A DNA stretch of 64,000 bases, taken from assembly GCA_030770425.1 (NCBI GenBank), contig JASJFT010000001.1:1-64000 (forward strand), read 5' to 3'. The translations under genes were made by a program, and so were the position numbers. Positions 46,793-58,410 of the stretch are shown here, piece by piece (position 1 is the first letter of the stretch; each line of letters starts with the position of its first letter). The notes under the pieces were generated by a model. The model did not search any database and was not told the DNA's origin. It saw only the letters and a list, made by a program, of their open reading frames with translations. The DNA comes from Darksidea phi. Lineage: Eukaryota; Ascomycota; Dothideomycetes; Pleosporales; Lentitheciaceae.

Positions 46793-49700
46793 ATGGCTTT
46801 TGGGTTGAACCGGTCCGCGTCGATCAATGTCGGCGGCGAGATTGCGGATATCACCACAGAGGTAGGGTACCTCTCCGACCAGCCGACTATGAGAGCAACC
46901 ATAATTAAACTGCGTAGGTCATCGGCTTTTCTGCTCTAAGTCATGGATTAGAGGGCGCGAAAAAGGTCAAGCTTCTGCCTGTCCCATGGGCCAACGACGA
47001 CGTGCCTCCCGCCACAGCTACGCTTCTAGCCGTCGCCTCGAAACGCAGTCTCATTGCCGCTGCTGGTCCCAACACCCTCATCCTCGCCTCTACGGAAAAT
47101 GCACGGAAAGCATTCACGAAGGAGGCGGAAAACAACGATGTTGTTACAGATTTCACACCCGACGTTACCATCCCTGTTCCCCGACTTCGCCAGATCGCAT
47201 TCTCCGCCGATGAAGACTTCCTCGTGATCAGCGCTGAGAATGAGGGCGGTCTGGCTGTTTTCTCCGTGGAAGATCTTATCCAGCAGAGGAAACAGCCTGG
47301 CCAACAGATAGACACGGCCAATACCGCCGTCAGGGCAATGCTGCCGAATCCAGTATTCTCTCAGTACATGGCTGTGATTCTGGACTCTGGACGGATGGAT
47401 ATCATCGATATTACAAATGGGAGCTCTAAAACAGTACGAGGCGAGGGTGTGACCTGCGCTGCGTGGAGCGTAAAAGGGAAAGCCTTCGTGGCTGGCTTCG
47501 CCGACGGAACGGCCACCGTTTACATGTCCGGCTCACTCGAGGAGCGTGGCAGGATCCCACGTCCACCTGAGTTGAGAGAAGGCTATACCAGTAGGTTTAA
47601 GACTTGCGCGTTACGAGTGGAGTGACTAATAGACATAGTGTCTGGAGTGTTTTGGCTCACTAATGTGGAATTCTTCCTGGTGCATTCTCCGCCAGATACG
47701 TCTAATGAGGACACACTGTTTAACATTGTCAAGTGTGGCAAGGATTTTGATAGTTTCTCTTTCCAGAATTCGCCTTATCCGCTACTCTTCCCAGCCATGG
47801 ATGGCCCCACGCGCAATCCTCCCATTCGTTATTCGGTCGCAAGGCTTCGAAATTGGGAACCAGTACTCAACGATATGCTCATCATAGCCGGTACCAACTC
47901 TTCGGACATCGCTATCCTTATAAATTCGACTGAGAACATAGCTCCAGACCAAGAAAGCGTCAATAACTATTTGAAGGCCGGCCTCGAGGATAGAAGAATG
48001 GCGGCAGTCCCGCGAATGAGTTTGGGAGAGGACGGCGAAAGTGTCATCATTGGTGAAGCTTTGGATCTCTCCAGCAAGGACAAGGTAGAGCGACCAGCAC
48101 CCCGACTAGAGGAGATCTTTGAATCTCCCACTCCACTGCCCGCTTACCTTGTTCTTACTCATGAAGGGATACTGGCCGCATGGTGGGTTGTTCATGACAA
48201 ATCCATCGAAGAGGGTGTCGGCTACCCGGGCCTTACATACTTGGATAAAAAAACAGACTCGACAACACCAGCAAAACCGACGCCCGGAGAAGAGAAGCCT
48301 ACATCCCTATCTGGGCAGTCAACAGCCACTTTTGGGGCCCCGTCAACCCCTAAGTTTGGGGCGACCGGGTTCGGAAGCACGACTCTGGCTTTTGGGAAGC
48401 CTGCACAGCCTGCGTTTGGTCAACCCTCACAACCAGCATTTGGAGCACCGTCTCTCCCGGGAGCACAAACTGCTCCTGCATTTGGGGCAGCAACTGGCTT
48501 CGGCAATCGCCAGTCGCCTTGGGGTGCCAACTCACAGGCGCTAACCTCGCAAACGCCGACGACTTCGTTTACAAGTACTTCTGGAGAGATTTCTGGGTTC
48601 GCCAAATTCGGGGCTCAAACTCCCGCTGCGGGATCTGCCTTCACTAGCTTCGGCAGTGCCAATGGTGGTCAGTCAGGTTTTTCAGGCCTTGGACAGCAAA
48701 AGTCAGCATTTTCAGGAACGTCAAACGGCTTCAAGGGTCTAAGCACGGAACCAAGCTTTGGCGGTTCTACTGTAACGATACCCTCAGGCACTGGATCGTC
48801 TTTGCCTTCCTGGGCAGGAACACCCGCATCACAGGGAGGCTCTATATTCGGGCAGGGCACATCGTCGTTTGGGTCGAACAATGACTCGGAGACGAGTGAT
48901 GCAAGTGAAGTGCAAAATAGAGAGCGAGATGAAGCAACACCAACTCCGCAACCCCCTCCGACCCAACAAAAGGGTTTATTTGGTCTATCAAGCAACGGGT
49001 TTAAGCTTGGAAGTACCTTCCAGAGCGATGGCTCATCGAAGGACGCGGGAGAGAAGCCTACCGCTCCATCCGGTGACTCGCTTTTCGGGAATGCGTTCGC
49101 TTCTACCCTGCCGCCTACAACACCTAACAAGCCAGAGCAAGGAATGGGCTTATTCGGTGCTTCTACTACACCTGTGACACAACCAAAGCCGGCCAACTTC
49201 CTCTTCCCTGGAACGACTTCTTCACAAGATACCTCCACACCCAAAGTAGCACCTACGAAAGAAGAAGTCATTCGTGAAGAAGCACCTCTACCACCAGATT
49301 TTACCACCTGGAAACCTCCAAAGACCGACGACGATCTTCCACCACTTGCTGGAAGTCCTCCTATCAAGATTGAGGTCCCTGGGTCATCAGGATCATCAGA
49401 GCAGTTGTCCGACGAAGAAGAGGAAGGAAGGGAAGAGGGGGAGCAGGGTGATGATATCGAGGTTGAAGAGGGTGAGCACGGTGATGAGGATACGCAAGAG
49501 CTGTCGCCATCAAATGCTGCGCGCAGAGCGCGAACGTCGCAGTCAGGCTTTATACTGCAACAAAGCGTTAATCAGTCGCCACACATACTTCCTGCCGCAC
49601 CTACGCCTCCACCCGCTCGAAGTGCTTCGCCAGCCCAAGCTGCTTTTAATCAACAGTTCAAGTCACCATACGTACCTTTTGGGCAAGCACCCAAGGCCAG

Positions 49701-51102
49701 CCCACTGTCTTTCGGGCAATCCACAGCGCCTCCAAATGCCTCGGGAGGATTGTTCAAACAGTCACTTTCGTTTGCTCCTCCACATCGAACGCACCAAAAT
49801 CTTCGATCCCCAAGTCCAGTACGAGCGGTATCTACCTCAGCGCTTGTGGGAATCCGAAGGGAACCGATGACTGCGTCTGACGCCTCTTTGAGCGCATCAA
49901 TACAACAGCAACCCAAATCTTCAACACCACGACCCCAGGTTTCCGATCTGATCGATGACGAAGACGAACGGATCCGCCGTGAGCTTGCCAACGACATTGA
50001 ACCTAGTAGAACCTTGGACAATTTCCTTGCTCGGCAGGAGTATAGCGGAGCTACGCTGGGTAAGACGGGTCATGCTGCTCAAATTGAGATTGTCTACAAA
50101 GACATCAACAACATGGTGGATACGCTCGGTCTGAACTGGCGCTCGCTGAAGGCCTTCATAGAGTATCACGAGCGACCACAGCGTTATAGTGAATTGACTC
50201 GGGCCGTTCTGGAGGAAATTTCGGAGCAGGGCGAAGAAGGTCCGTGGTTTGAAAGTTGGTGTCTTAGCGAGATTGAGGACCTGAAGGACTTGGAAAGCGA
50301 ACTGGAGCAAGACTTGGACCAGGGACGTGTGCACAATGTCCTCGACAAACTCAGCCAATTGGCTCGGTTGCTTCGAGACCAGGCCAAGTTGAACACAAAG
50401 GTCAACGACTACCGACGCAATACCGTCATCAATCGCAAAGATGGAGAGAAGGCTGAAGGGCTTCGCAAAGCAGCCTTGCCTAAGGAACTTGCAAATCAGC
50501 AGAAAGCATTGCGCTGTGACTATGCGCAGCTTTTGACGCGACTTGGCCAGGCAGAGGAAGCTGTCCTCCTGCTTAAAACAAAACTTGCATCACGGTATGC
50601 AGAAAATGGCAAAATGGGAGCTGTCCCGACCGTCGACGCCGTAAAAGGAACGATCAACAAACTCATTGGTATCACGGAAAGAAGAAACAATGAGATCACC
50701 CTTCTTGAATCAAAGCTTCGCAAAGTTGGCCTCATGGACTCTGGCCGACCAGGTTCTTCTTCTTCTCGCTATCTCGGGACGCCACGACGGTCGCACCGCG
50801 CCCGTGACGGAGAGAGCCCTTTTGCCACCCCGCCTACAAACGCGAGCAGAATAAGCTTGAGTGAGTTGAACCGAAGGGCATTGACACCAGAAGTTGAAGC
50901 TACGCCTACAAAGGGAGGTTATGGTTTCTATTACACACCTGAGGGGACACCTACTAGTGGCAAGGATTTGGTTAAGTTGGGTGATTTTGTGGAAGGGAAC
51001 CTTGTTGGGCTGAGAGAGACGGCGAAGCGGCGAAGGAAGATCGCACAGGGTCTTACTTCAGCGCTCGTTGAGAGGGGAGTGAAGGAGACGAAGGTCAGCT
51101 GA
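46793..51102 (+). CDS. nup159: FG-repeat nucleoporin Nup159
   Basis: Three exons: 46793-46861, 46918-47590 and 47639-51102 (introns 56 and 48 nt), giving about 1401 residues. The N-terminal 400 residues form the Nup159 beta-propeller (for example RLRQIAFSADEDFLVISAENEGGLAVFSVEDL, GVFWLTNVEFFLVHSP), which docks the DEAD-box helicase Dbp5 in mRNA export. Residues about 475-790 contain many FG-type repeats (FGAP, FGQP, FGKP, GLFG). A stretch of acid D/E residues lies near 840, followed by another short FG cluster (PFGQAP, SFGQS). The C-terminal 350 residues are coiled coil and anchor the protein in the cytoplasmic-side Nup82 complex. First exon of 23 codons; frame continuity ITTEVIGFSALSH supports it. 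Confidence 0.92.
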
Positions 51103-51590
51103 CGAGTGTAATTATTATGTGTATGATCAGGCGCAATTCGTGTTTGAATACCCGATGAGCATCGAACGAAGTTGTGGATTTGAGCGCGCGTTAGATTGTT
51201 GGGGAGAGAAAGTATCATCATGTATAATAACGGACGGAGTAACAAAAAGATTTTTCGACAAGTCCACCGAGACGTCAGACCTGTAACGATTCAACACGAC
51301 GTGATCCAAGCTTCCTGCGTTGCCCGGTGGATCAGAGGGAGATATTTGAGGGAGGAGCGAAAACACGTGACACTCTATTTAGCACTCGCGACGCGTTGGC
51401 GCTTGCGAGGTTCCTCCGCTCTATTTATTCGTCTGTTCACCGCTTCCAACATTGAGGGACCTCCACAACAAATAGTCTTCTTCTACACTCAACTTCTCTC
51501 GCACCCCAGAACTACCACACTTCAGAAGCGCACTGTATCTCAGCCACATCAACACCCCGCTATTGTCATACCTGCCCCACATCAGCCAAC
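51103..51590. promoter_or_regulatory. ASF1 promoter with CACGTG and ACGCGT
   Basis: CACGTG lies at 51364-51369 and ACGCGT at 51391-51396, inside CGCGACGCGTTGGCGC, about 195 bp before the ASF1 ATG. ACGCGT is the MBF core site and GGCGC neighbours resemble E2F-like sites. Motifs are seen; regulation is inferred from the G1/S expression of ASF1 in yeasts. The rest is 3' flank of NUP159 and a C-rich leader. Confidence 0.4.
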
Positions 51591-52599
51591 ATGTCTGTCG
51601 TCTCGCTACTCGGTGTCGAGGTCAAGAACAACCCGGCGACGTTCGACGCGCCTTATGAGTTTGAAATCACTTTCGAGTGTCTGGAGCAGCTGCAGAAGGG
51701 TAAGACGGTCGACTTATCCGACACCATCGCGCGCTGACCTTCTCGCGACAGACCTTGAGTGGAAGTTGACTTATGTCGGCTCTGCTACCTCGTAGGTGCT
51801 ATGGCGATTCCTGCTGTTGCATAGCAGCCACTGACAGCCTCAGAAATGAGCACGACCAAGAGCTCGACTCTGTCCTCGTCGGTCCCATCCCAGTTGGTAT
51901 CAACAAGTTCCAGTTTTCCGCGCACCCCCCAGATCTATCGCGCATTCCCAACAGCGAGATCATCGGCGTCACCGTCATCCTCCTCAGCTGCAGCTACGAC
52001 GAGCGGGAGTTTGTGCGCGTGGGATACTATGTAAACAACGAGTACACGGACGAGGCACTCCAGCTTGAGCCGCCGGCGAAACCCATCATCGAGAAGGTGC
52101 GGCGGAACATCCTTGCGGAGAAACCGCGAGTGACCCGCTTTGCGATAAAATGGTATGACTCGCGCGTCTCATGTAACCTAGGCAACGGCTTTCGCTAACG
52201 TTCTACAGGGATTCCGAGGAGTCTGCTCCACCGGAGTTTCCCCCTGACCAGCCCGAGGCCGACCTTACTGCGGATGGCGACCAGTACGGGCTTGAGGAAG
52301 AGGAAGAGGAGGAAGTCGAAGTCGAAGCTGAGGGTGCTGCTCCTGCTGAGGGCGAGGATGCCGATATGGCTGGCGCCGAAGACACCGCTGGACCTGCCGC
52401 TGAGGAGGACGCGGCTTCAGAGGCCGGCAGCGAGGAGATCGATCTGGAAGAGGAGAGCGAGGGCGAGTCAGACGAGGAGCAAGAGGGTGAGGAGGAGGGC
52501 GGTGATGACATGGAGATGGATGAAGCTGGACCTGCCAATGGTGATAAGAGCCATCCACAGCAGCCCGTCCAGCCAAGCGCCGATGTCATGGTCCATTAG
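51591..52599 (+). CDS. asf1: Histone H3-H4 chaperone Asf1
   Basis: Four exons: 51591-51699, 51752-51791, 51844-52152 and 52209-52599 (introns 52, 52 and 56 nt), giving 282 residues. The first 155 residues are the conserved Asf1 Ig-like core: [66 protein letters not shown] and [10 protein letters not shown]. The last 125 residues are an acidic Glu/Asp/Ala/Pro tail, as is common in fungi. Asf1 passes H3-H4 to CAF-1 and HIR during nucleosome assembly in the nucleus. Exon 2 is only 40 nt and is required for the [12 protein letters not shown] strand. Confidence 0.97.
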
Positions 52600-53952
52600 A
52601 TCGTCCCCGATCTTTGCTGACCCTTGCTTCAGTCGGTATGCTTGAAGGTACACCGCTGGCTCGATCGACTCGAGTAAAAATATCCTTGCATCTACCGACA
52701 GCTTCTGTGCATGTATCGCCCTCTAGCGGTCGGAAAGCGATCTAGAGGCGTTCTCGTTTTCCTTATTGGTTGGTATGCTGGGTTTCCTCGAAGCGGTCTG
52801 TGATGGTTTTGGACACCGGGGATGAAGGGTGGATGGGAAAACGCTTCTGGACGCTGGCATTACTGGGGTGCAGGAGACTTTCGTCTTGCTAGCGAGCATT
52901 GGTAGGAATACACATACGCAGTGGTATTTTGGATGAATTATGTCTTCCGGGTTTATGCGAATTGGCTGTCTCGTATGCATTGCAGCTTACTAGTGCGTAG
53001 TAGGCATCGTGTTAGGCCACTAATCCGGTATCGTTACCAGAAAGTATATTACTGACCCGATAACTCCTGGAAATGAGTCGTTATACGAAAGAACGAGTGG
53101 CTTCAAGGCTGAAGACGATCACGTAGGCCATAGCTGAACTTCAACAATGAGCAAAGACTAGATCTCATCTCTCACGGCCGTATACAGTTCAGCTGGCAGC
53201 CATGTCGCGATGCCCAATGGGCCAGGCGCATGCGAAACGCGAAAGGTGGACCACTCGAGCATGGCCGCCGTGGCACAGCCTCTTCCAAGGGGAGCTGCCA
53301 ACACGGAGTATGCTGGCGCAGCAGCCTTGTGCGCTGCTGCACCCGACGCGCCCGAAGTTAGGGACATTTATAGTAAACAAGGTACCTGACGAGCGCGCGC
53401 GTCAATGTTCAAAGGAAGCGGCTCGGTGTTGGCTGTGACATTTTGACGCTTATACGCACCGTGGAAGCATATACGTCAGACAGGTCTCGCGTTCACCTTG
53501 AACACTTTGTATCTCTGTTTCGGCAGCAAACGGCCATCGTCATCTGTTGTTTTCAAAGCCTGGTCACCTCTTGCGCGAGCATCCAACCCCTCCTAGTGTC
53601 TTTACGCCTTCCTCTGCCCTGGGAATCAACTAGCACAACGCTGCGCTTTCATACGCACCTGTTCCGCTTTCGGCTTGTCACTTTACTCGGCGGAGCCACG
53701 AGGAGCTGCCTTTTGGAGTACTGTGTTAGACGGAGCAGCCGGGAGAGCTCCGCGTGCATACCCCGCCATCCCCAACTGTGTGAGTAGATGATCCACCTTG
53801 CCTGCCCTCATCGTCACCCGGCCTCCGACTCCATCCATGACCTTTTTCCGGCAGCGTCTCGCGCGACGTCTAACCGTCCACCCTGCTCTCTTTTTGGTGG
53901 ACAAAGGCTGACCTCCGTTCTGTTGCGCTCTTTACAGTATTCCTTACGAACA
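52600..53952. other. Gene-free region upstream of CHS4
   Basis: 1.35 kb with overlapping short frames only. The last 400 bp are rich in CT and likely the CHS4 promoter and leader. Confidence 0.55.
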
Positions 53953-56747
53953 ATGAGCTACCAACAGGGCCAGCCCCAACTCGGGGCGACGTTTGTCCCG
54001 GGGGGTTTCGATGACTACTACATGCCGGCGCCGTCCCCGGAGGTCATCTCTCCAGCACCTCAGCGGTTCGTCTTACTCCCCAATGCCCCAAAATTGCGCC
54101 TTTGCTGACGTACCTTCGCACTGGTAGGATCATGCCCGAGGTGCCCGAGAATATGCAAGAAAACATCGCTCACATGGAATTAGACGCAAATCCACGGAGC
54201 CCAATCGCTCCCATGTCGCCGCCAGCGCAAAACTTCCAACAGCCCTCGCCGTTCCCGCCACGCGGATCGAGCTTCCAGAACGACCAAGCTCCCCAGGGAC
54301 AGGGGCAATGGCCCCTCAGACAAGCGAGCATATCTTCGACATTCAAGCAGCCTCCGAGCGTGCAACCGCAGACGATGCAGCAACAGCCCAGCCATGACTA
54401 CCATAGCTTCGCCCAGAGCAGCGAGACACCCAACTTCTCCATCTTCCCCAAGCTCCCGAACCGCCCGCCGAATGTGCCCCCGTCAGACGATGAGAAGGAG
54501 GCAGTGTTGGAAAATGCGCGCCTGCCAGTGCTCAACTCCAACGACCCGGAGATGCAGCTAGCGTGGGCACAGGACGCGTTGGCATACGTGGACACGGCGC
54601 AGCTGCACGAGCAGCGCATCGCTGAGATTCAAGGCGCCCGATCAGCCACGCCTGCCGTAGAACACCAGCTGCGCGTCGACGCTATGAACGTTACCAGCTT
54701 CCTGGCAGATCAATTCCATCCCAAGGCCGAGTTCATGCGCGGCATGTGGCTTGAGTTTGGGAAGTTCGGGCTCAGAGTGGACAAGAAGGAGGCTTTCCGG
54801 TCATATACTCGTGCGGCGCAGAAAGGTTACGCACGGGCAGAGTACCGCATGGGCATGCAGTTCGAGCAGTCGAATGACCCCATCAAGGCCCTCCAACACT
54901 ACAAGGCAGGCTCAGAAGCTGGAGACTCGGCATCGAACTACCGACTGGGTATGATGACTCTGTTGGGACAGCATGGACAACAGCAAGATTTTGCAAGAGG
55001 CATCCACTTGATTCGCCAAGCCGCAAACACGGCCGACGAGAATGCCCCTCAAGGTGCTTACGTATTAGGCATGCTACAGGCTCGAGAGCTTCCTCAGATC
55101 AACGTTCCAGAGGCTTTCCTACCATACGACGAGAAGGGTGCTAGGCAGAACATCGAAAAAGCTGCGTATCTCGGTTTCGCAAAAGCCCAACTGAAGATGG
55201 GGTCTGCGTATGAGCTTTGCAGTCTCGGCTGCGAGTTCAGCCCTATCCTTTCCTTGCACTACAATGCGCTGGCTTCGCGACAGGGTGAGCCCGAGGCGGA
55301 CATGGCAATCAGTAAATGGTTTCTGTGCGGTAACGAACCAGACTTTCCAAAGAACGAAGAGCTCGCCTACCAATACGCACAACGCGCAGCAGCAGCAGGC
55401 CTGGCTACCGCAGAATTTGCCATGGGCTACTTTAACGAGATCGGCATGCATATTCCTGTCAACCTTGACAAGGCACAGGAATGGTACGAGAAGGCTGCTA
55501 GAAATGGTAACAAAGATGCAGAAGGTCGAATCCAGAGCATTGGAATGTCGCGGACGTTATCCAAGACGGACCACGAGAAGGTCGCTATTAAAAAGATCAA
55601 ATCTCAGCACGGCTCTATGCGCGGCCAGCGCCCAGCGAGATTACAGAAGATGGGAGCACCAGCACTGCCGACCATCGATAGCAGTCCTTCCGACTATGGA
55701 GAATCACCTTCAACCGCCTCTCCAGGTGGTGCTCGGTTACCTGACCGCAACGCTACAACTACCCCTTACCCTATATCCGACAAACCTCCAATGCTCGGGG
55801 GCGCTCCAGCTCCAGCGCCTTATGAACGACCAGCCACGGCCACACCATATCCTGTGGACAACGGTCCGCCGCGGATGGACTCAAGGCCAAGTCTTGCGGG
55901 CGGGTTTGCACCGGAACTACGGTCCGCAAGCGCTCGACCAGTATCGCAAGCATTCAATATCAACCCGAACGTTTACGGTCCTGGTCCTGGCCCTGGTCCT
56001 GGGCCCAACGATCCTTACGGCCGTGGTCGGATCCCACCACATGGAGCAAACGTGGGCCCTCTTCCTATGCGTCCGGCCACTAGTGTAGATAACATGGGTC
56101 GTGGGAGAGGACGGATACCCAGTGGCGGGCCTCCGGGGGGTCCAGGCGCGTACCGACAACCTGGAGGGCCAAATGCTCAGCGACCAGAAATGCGGCCAGC
56201 TACGACACAGCCGGCTGATATTGGTTTTGCTGCCCCAGATGGGAGGAACAAACTCCAGAAACCTGGGCCACTTAAGAAGCAGGGCACTCTACCCGACATC
56301 GGTTATGTTGCGCCTCTAGAACCGAGGCAACACACACGCCCGTCCACAGTGCAACCGGGCCAAGAGAGCAAAACGACAGCACCAGGGCCGCGGCCTGGGC
56401 AAGGACCGTCTCCTCGTCCGGGCTCTGCCGGACGACCATCAGCGCATAACTCCTCGCCGTCAGGTCCCAAGCCGAGCTTACCGTCAACACCATCTAAGAC
56501 TCCTGCATCACAACATCAGCCGTCTGCTGCAAACCCGAAACCAGCACCGGCGCCGGCTCAAGCCGCAAACCCTGCACAAGCACCGAAGCCACCACCTCCG
56601 CAACACGCTGCTTCCACGCCGGGCAAGGGCCCGAAGACCTTCGACGAGATGGGCATCGGTCAAGCGCCAAAGGACAACGATTGTGTAAGTTTTCCCTGCT
56701 TCACCATCTCAGGCGATTCTCGCTAACGCACTTAGGTTGTCATGTAA
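53953..56747 (+). CDS. chs4: Chitin synthase activator (Chs4/Skt5-like), Sel1 repeats and CaaX box
   Basis: Three exons: 53953-54065, 54128-56684 and 56736-56747, giving 893 residues. The N-terminal 150 residues are Pro/Gln-rich and disordered. Residues about 239-500 hold Sel1-type helical repeats (for example AEFMRGMWLEFGKFG, ARAEYRMGMQFEQ, SASNYRLGMMTLLG, AKAQLKMGSAYE, ATAEFAMGYFNEIG). A long Pro/Gly/Arg-rich tail follows. The last exon is just GTT GTC ATG TAA and makes the C-terminus CVVM, a CaaX farnesylation motif. Yeast Skt5/Chs4 has Sel1 repeats and a prenylated CVIM end, and recruits and activates chitin synthase III at the plasma membrane; this fits well. Retention of intron 2 would instead give an end without a CaaX box. 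Confidence 0.88.
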
Positions 56748-57194
56748 ATATCGCCACGGCGTGCATAGCATTGAATGGAATCTGCATAGCGGCGTTGTCA
56801 CCTCAGTGAATTTAGCATTCTGTATAGAGTTGCGTTGGGCCCCAGCGTGAGCAGTAATGTCTCATTCCTATTTCTATACCCATGTTTTCGTAATGTTGCG
56901 ATGCTGAAAAGGAAGGGTGGTTGAGGTTGCCACATACAGACAAAATGTCATTCGTAGCATTATAGACCGGCGTCGTTCAGCTCACTATTATAATTGGTCT
57001 TTGCAGTTTTGTTCACTTTGATTCTTGCAAGGCTATCGCCTGACGTTATTCGGGTTCTCGGCACGTGCTCTGGCGCCACTTTCCCGTCGCTCTTTCTTTA
57101 AAGCTCAAGTCTTGCATCCCCAAAATCTTCCTCCGTCTCTCTTGCGCCTCACCCGATATCCCAGTTCGTTACCCATCTTCATCGTAATATCGTC
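56748..57194. other. Intergenic region, CHS4 3' UTR and HOP2 promoter
   Basis: 450 bp; the last 150 bp are CT-rich. No gene seen. Confidence 0.55.
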
Positions 57195-58178
57195 ATGGCG
57201 CCACGAAAGAAGACGGAAGAGAAGCCAGCAGCGAAGTCGAGCCCTAATGAGCAGGTCGATGCCATTCTTAACTACCTGCGTGAGTGCTATTTCCCCGTCC
57301 ATGCGTAGCTTTCGGTGGATTAATGGCTTTACAGGCAAAGAGAAGTGAGTTCAAACGCCGGAAGGTGAGAGTGGTGGATGATGCTGACCACCCATCGCAT
57401 TGCAGCCGTCCGTATTCGGTGAGTGAATCCTGCCCTCTATAACTATATCAGCAATTCACTGACCTCGTACAGGCTGGAGATGTCTCTGCCAATCTTCATA
57501 ACAAGGTCACAAAGGGTACGTGGATGATGTGTATTTGCTGTGAAGAGAAAGACTGATGAAGTGTAGCTGCGGCGGCGAAGATACTCAAGGATCTCCATGA
57601 ACGCAGTGAGGTTGAAGGTCGTGCGGCTGGTGCGCGGATTTATTCGTCCGGCTCGAACCTGTTCGACTGACGTCCTATCAGGCAAGCAGATCGTTTATCA
57701 TGCGATTCAGGTACACTCTCCCTCCTTTAATGTATCTCCGATCAGCATCTTTGAACCACTAACATCAACATAGAACCCGGAGGACTCCTGCACCCCCGAG
57801 CAGCTTGCCAACCTCGACACTACGGTCACCGACCTCCGTACCCAAACTGCCAACCTCGTCGCCACTGCCAAAACTCTCCGCAGCGCGCTCTCCTCGCTCA
57901 ACTCCACTCTCAGCACCGTGGACCTCATCGCTAACGTGCAAGCCCTCGAGGCTGAGAAGCTCGAAATTATGGACAGGTTGGAGAGCTTGAAGGCAGGTAA
58001 GGTGAAGAAGGTTACGAAGCGGGAGAGGGATGAAGTGGAGAGGCAGTGGAAGGATTGGAGAGCAAGCGCGAGGAAGAGGCAGAGGATCAGTGGAAGTGTC
58101 TGGGGGGTCATCGAGGATGTGGTACAGGAGAAGGATAAGAGGGCTGAACTTAGGGAGGAGCTGGGATTGGATGAGTAG
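57195..58178 (+). CDS. hop2: Meiotic homologous-pairing protein Hop2 (TBPIP family)
   Basis: Seven exons: 57195-57279, 57335-57344, 57406-57418, 57473-57515, 57567-57629, 57682-57710 and 57774-58178, giving 215 residues, the normal Hop2 size. Introns are 51-63 nt with GTGAGT, GTACGT or similar donors. Exons 2 and 3 are only 10 and 13 nt, yet all phases join to give the winged-helix text NYLRKENRPYSAGDVSANLHN, then AAAAKILKDLHERSEVEGRAAGKQIVYHAIQ. A leucine/coiled-coil segment (residues about 90-150) follows, with a C-terminal KRERDEVERQWKDWRASARKRQR region. Hop2 works with Mnd1 to help Dmc1 and Rad51 pair homologues in meiosis. An intact copy suggests a retained sexual cycle. Confidence 0.92.
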
Positions 58179-58410
58179 ATAAGGAAGGAGGGGTATGGTG
58201 GTTGAAAACATGTGGATGAAATGACGGGATATATGAGGACAGATGATGCACATTTGTGCTAGGGATCACCAAAAGGGGTTAGAATATGTCGAAAGACTAG
58301 ATGTAAAACGTCGTTTGCTGAGATAGATTTCGATGCGCAACTGATGTAGGGAGATATCCAATCCTGATGCTATAACGCCTCTTCAATGCAAATGCCAAAA
58401 CATGCGTCGT
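58179..58410. other. Intergenic region between convergent HOP2 and ATG22
   Basis: 230 bp, 3' flanks only. Confidence 0.6.

Noticed and set aside
48669..49367. 232-residue open frame antisense to NUP159
   Set aside because: Low-complexity mirror of FG/Ser/Pro-rich coding sequence; no start context or domain.
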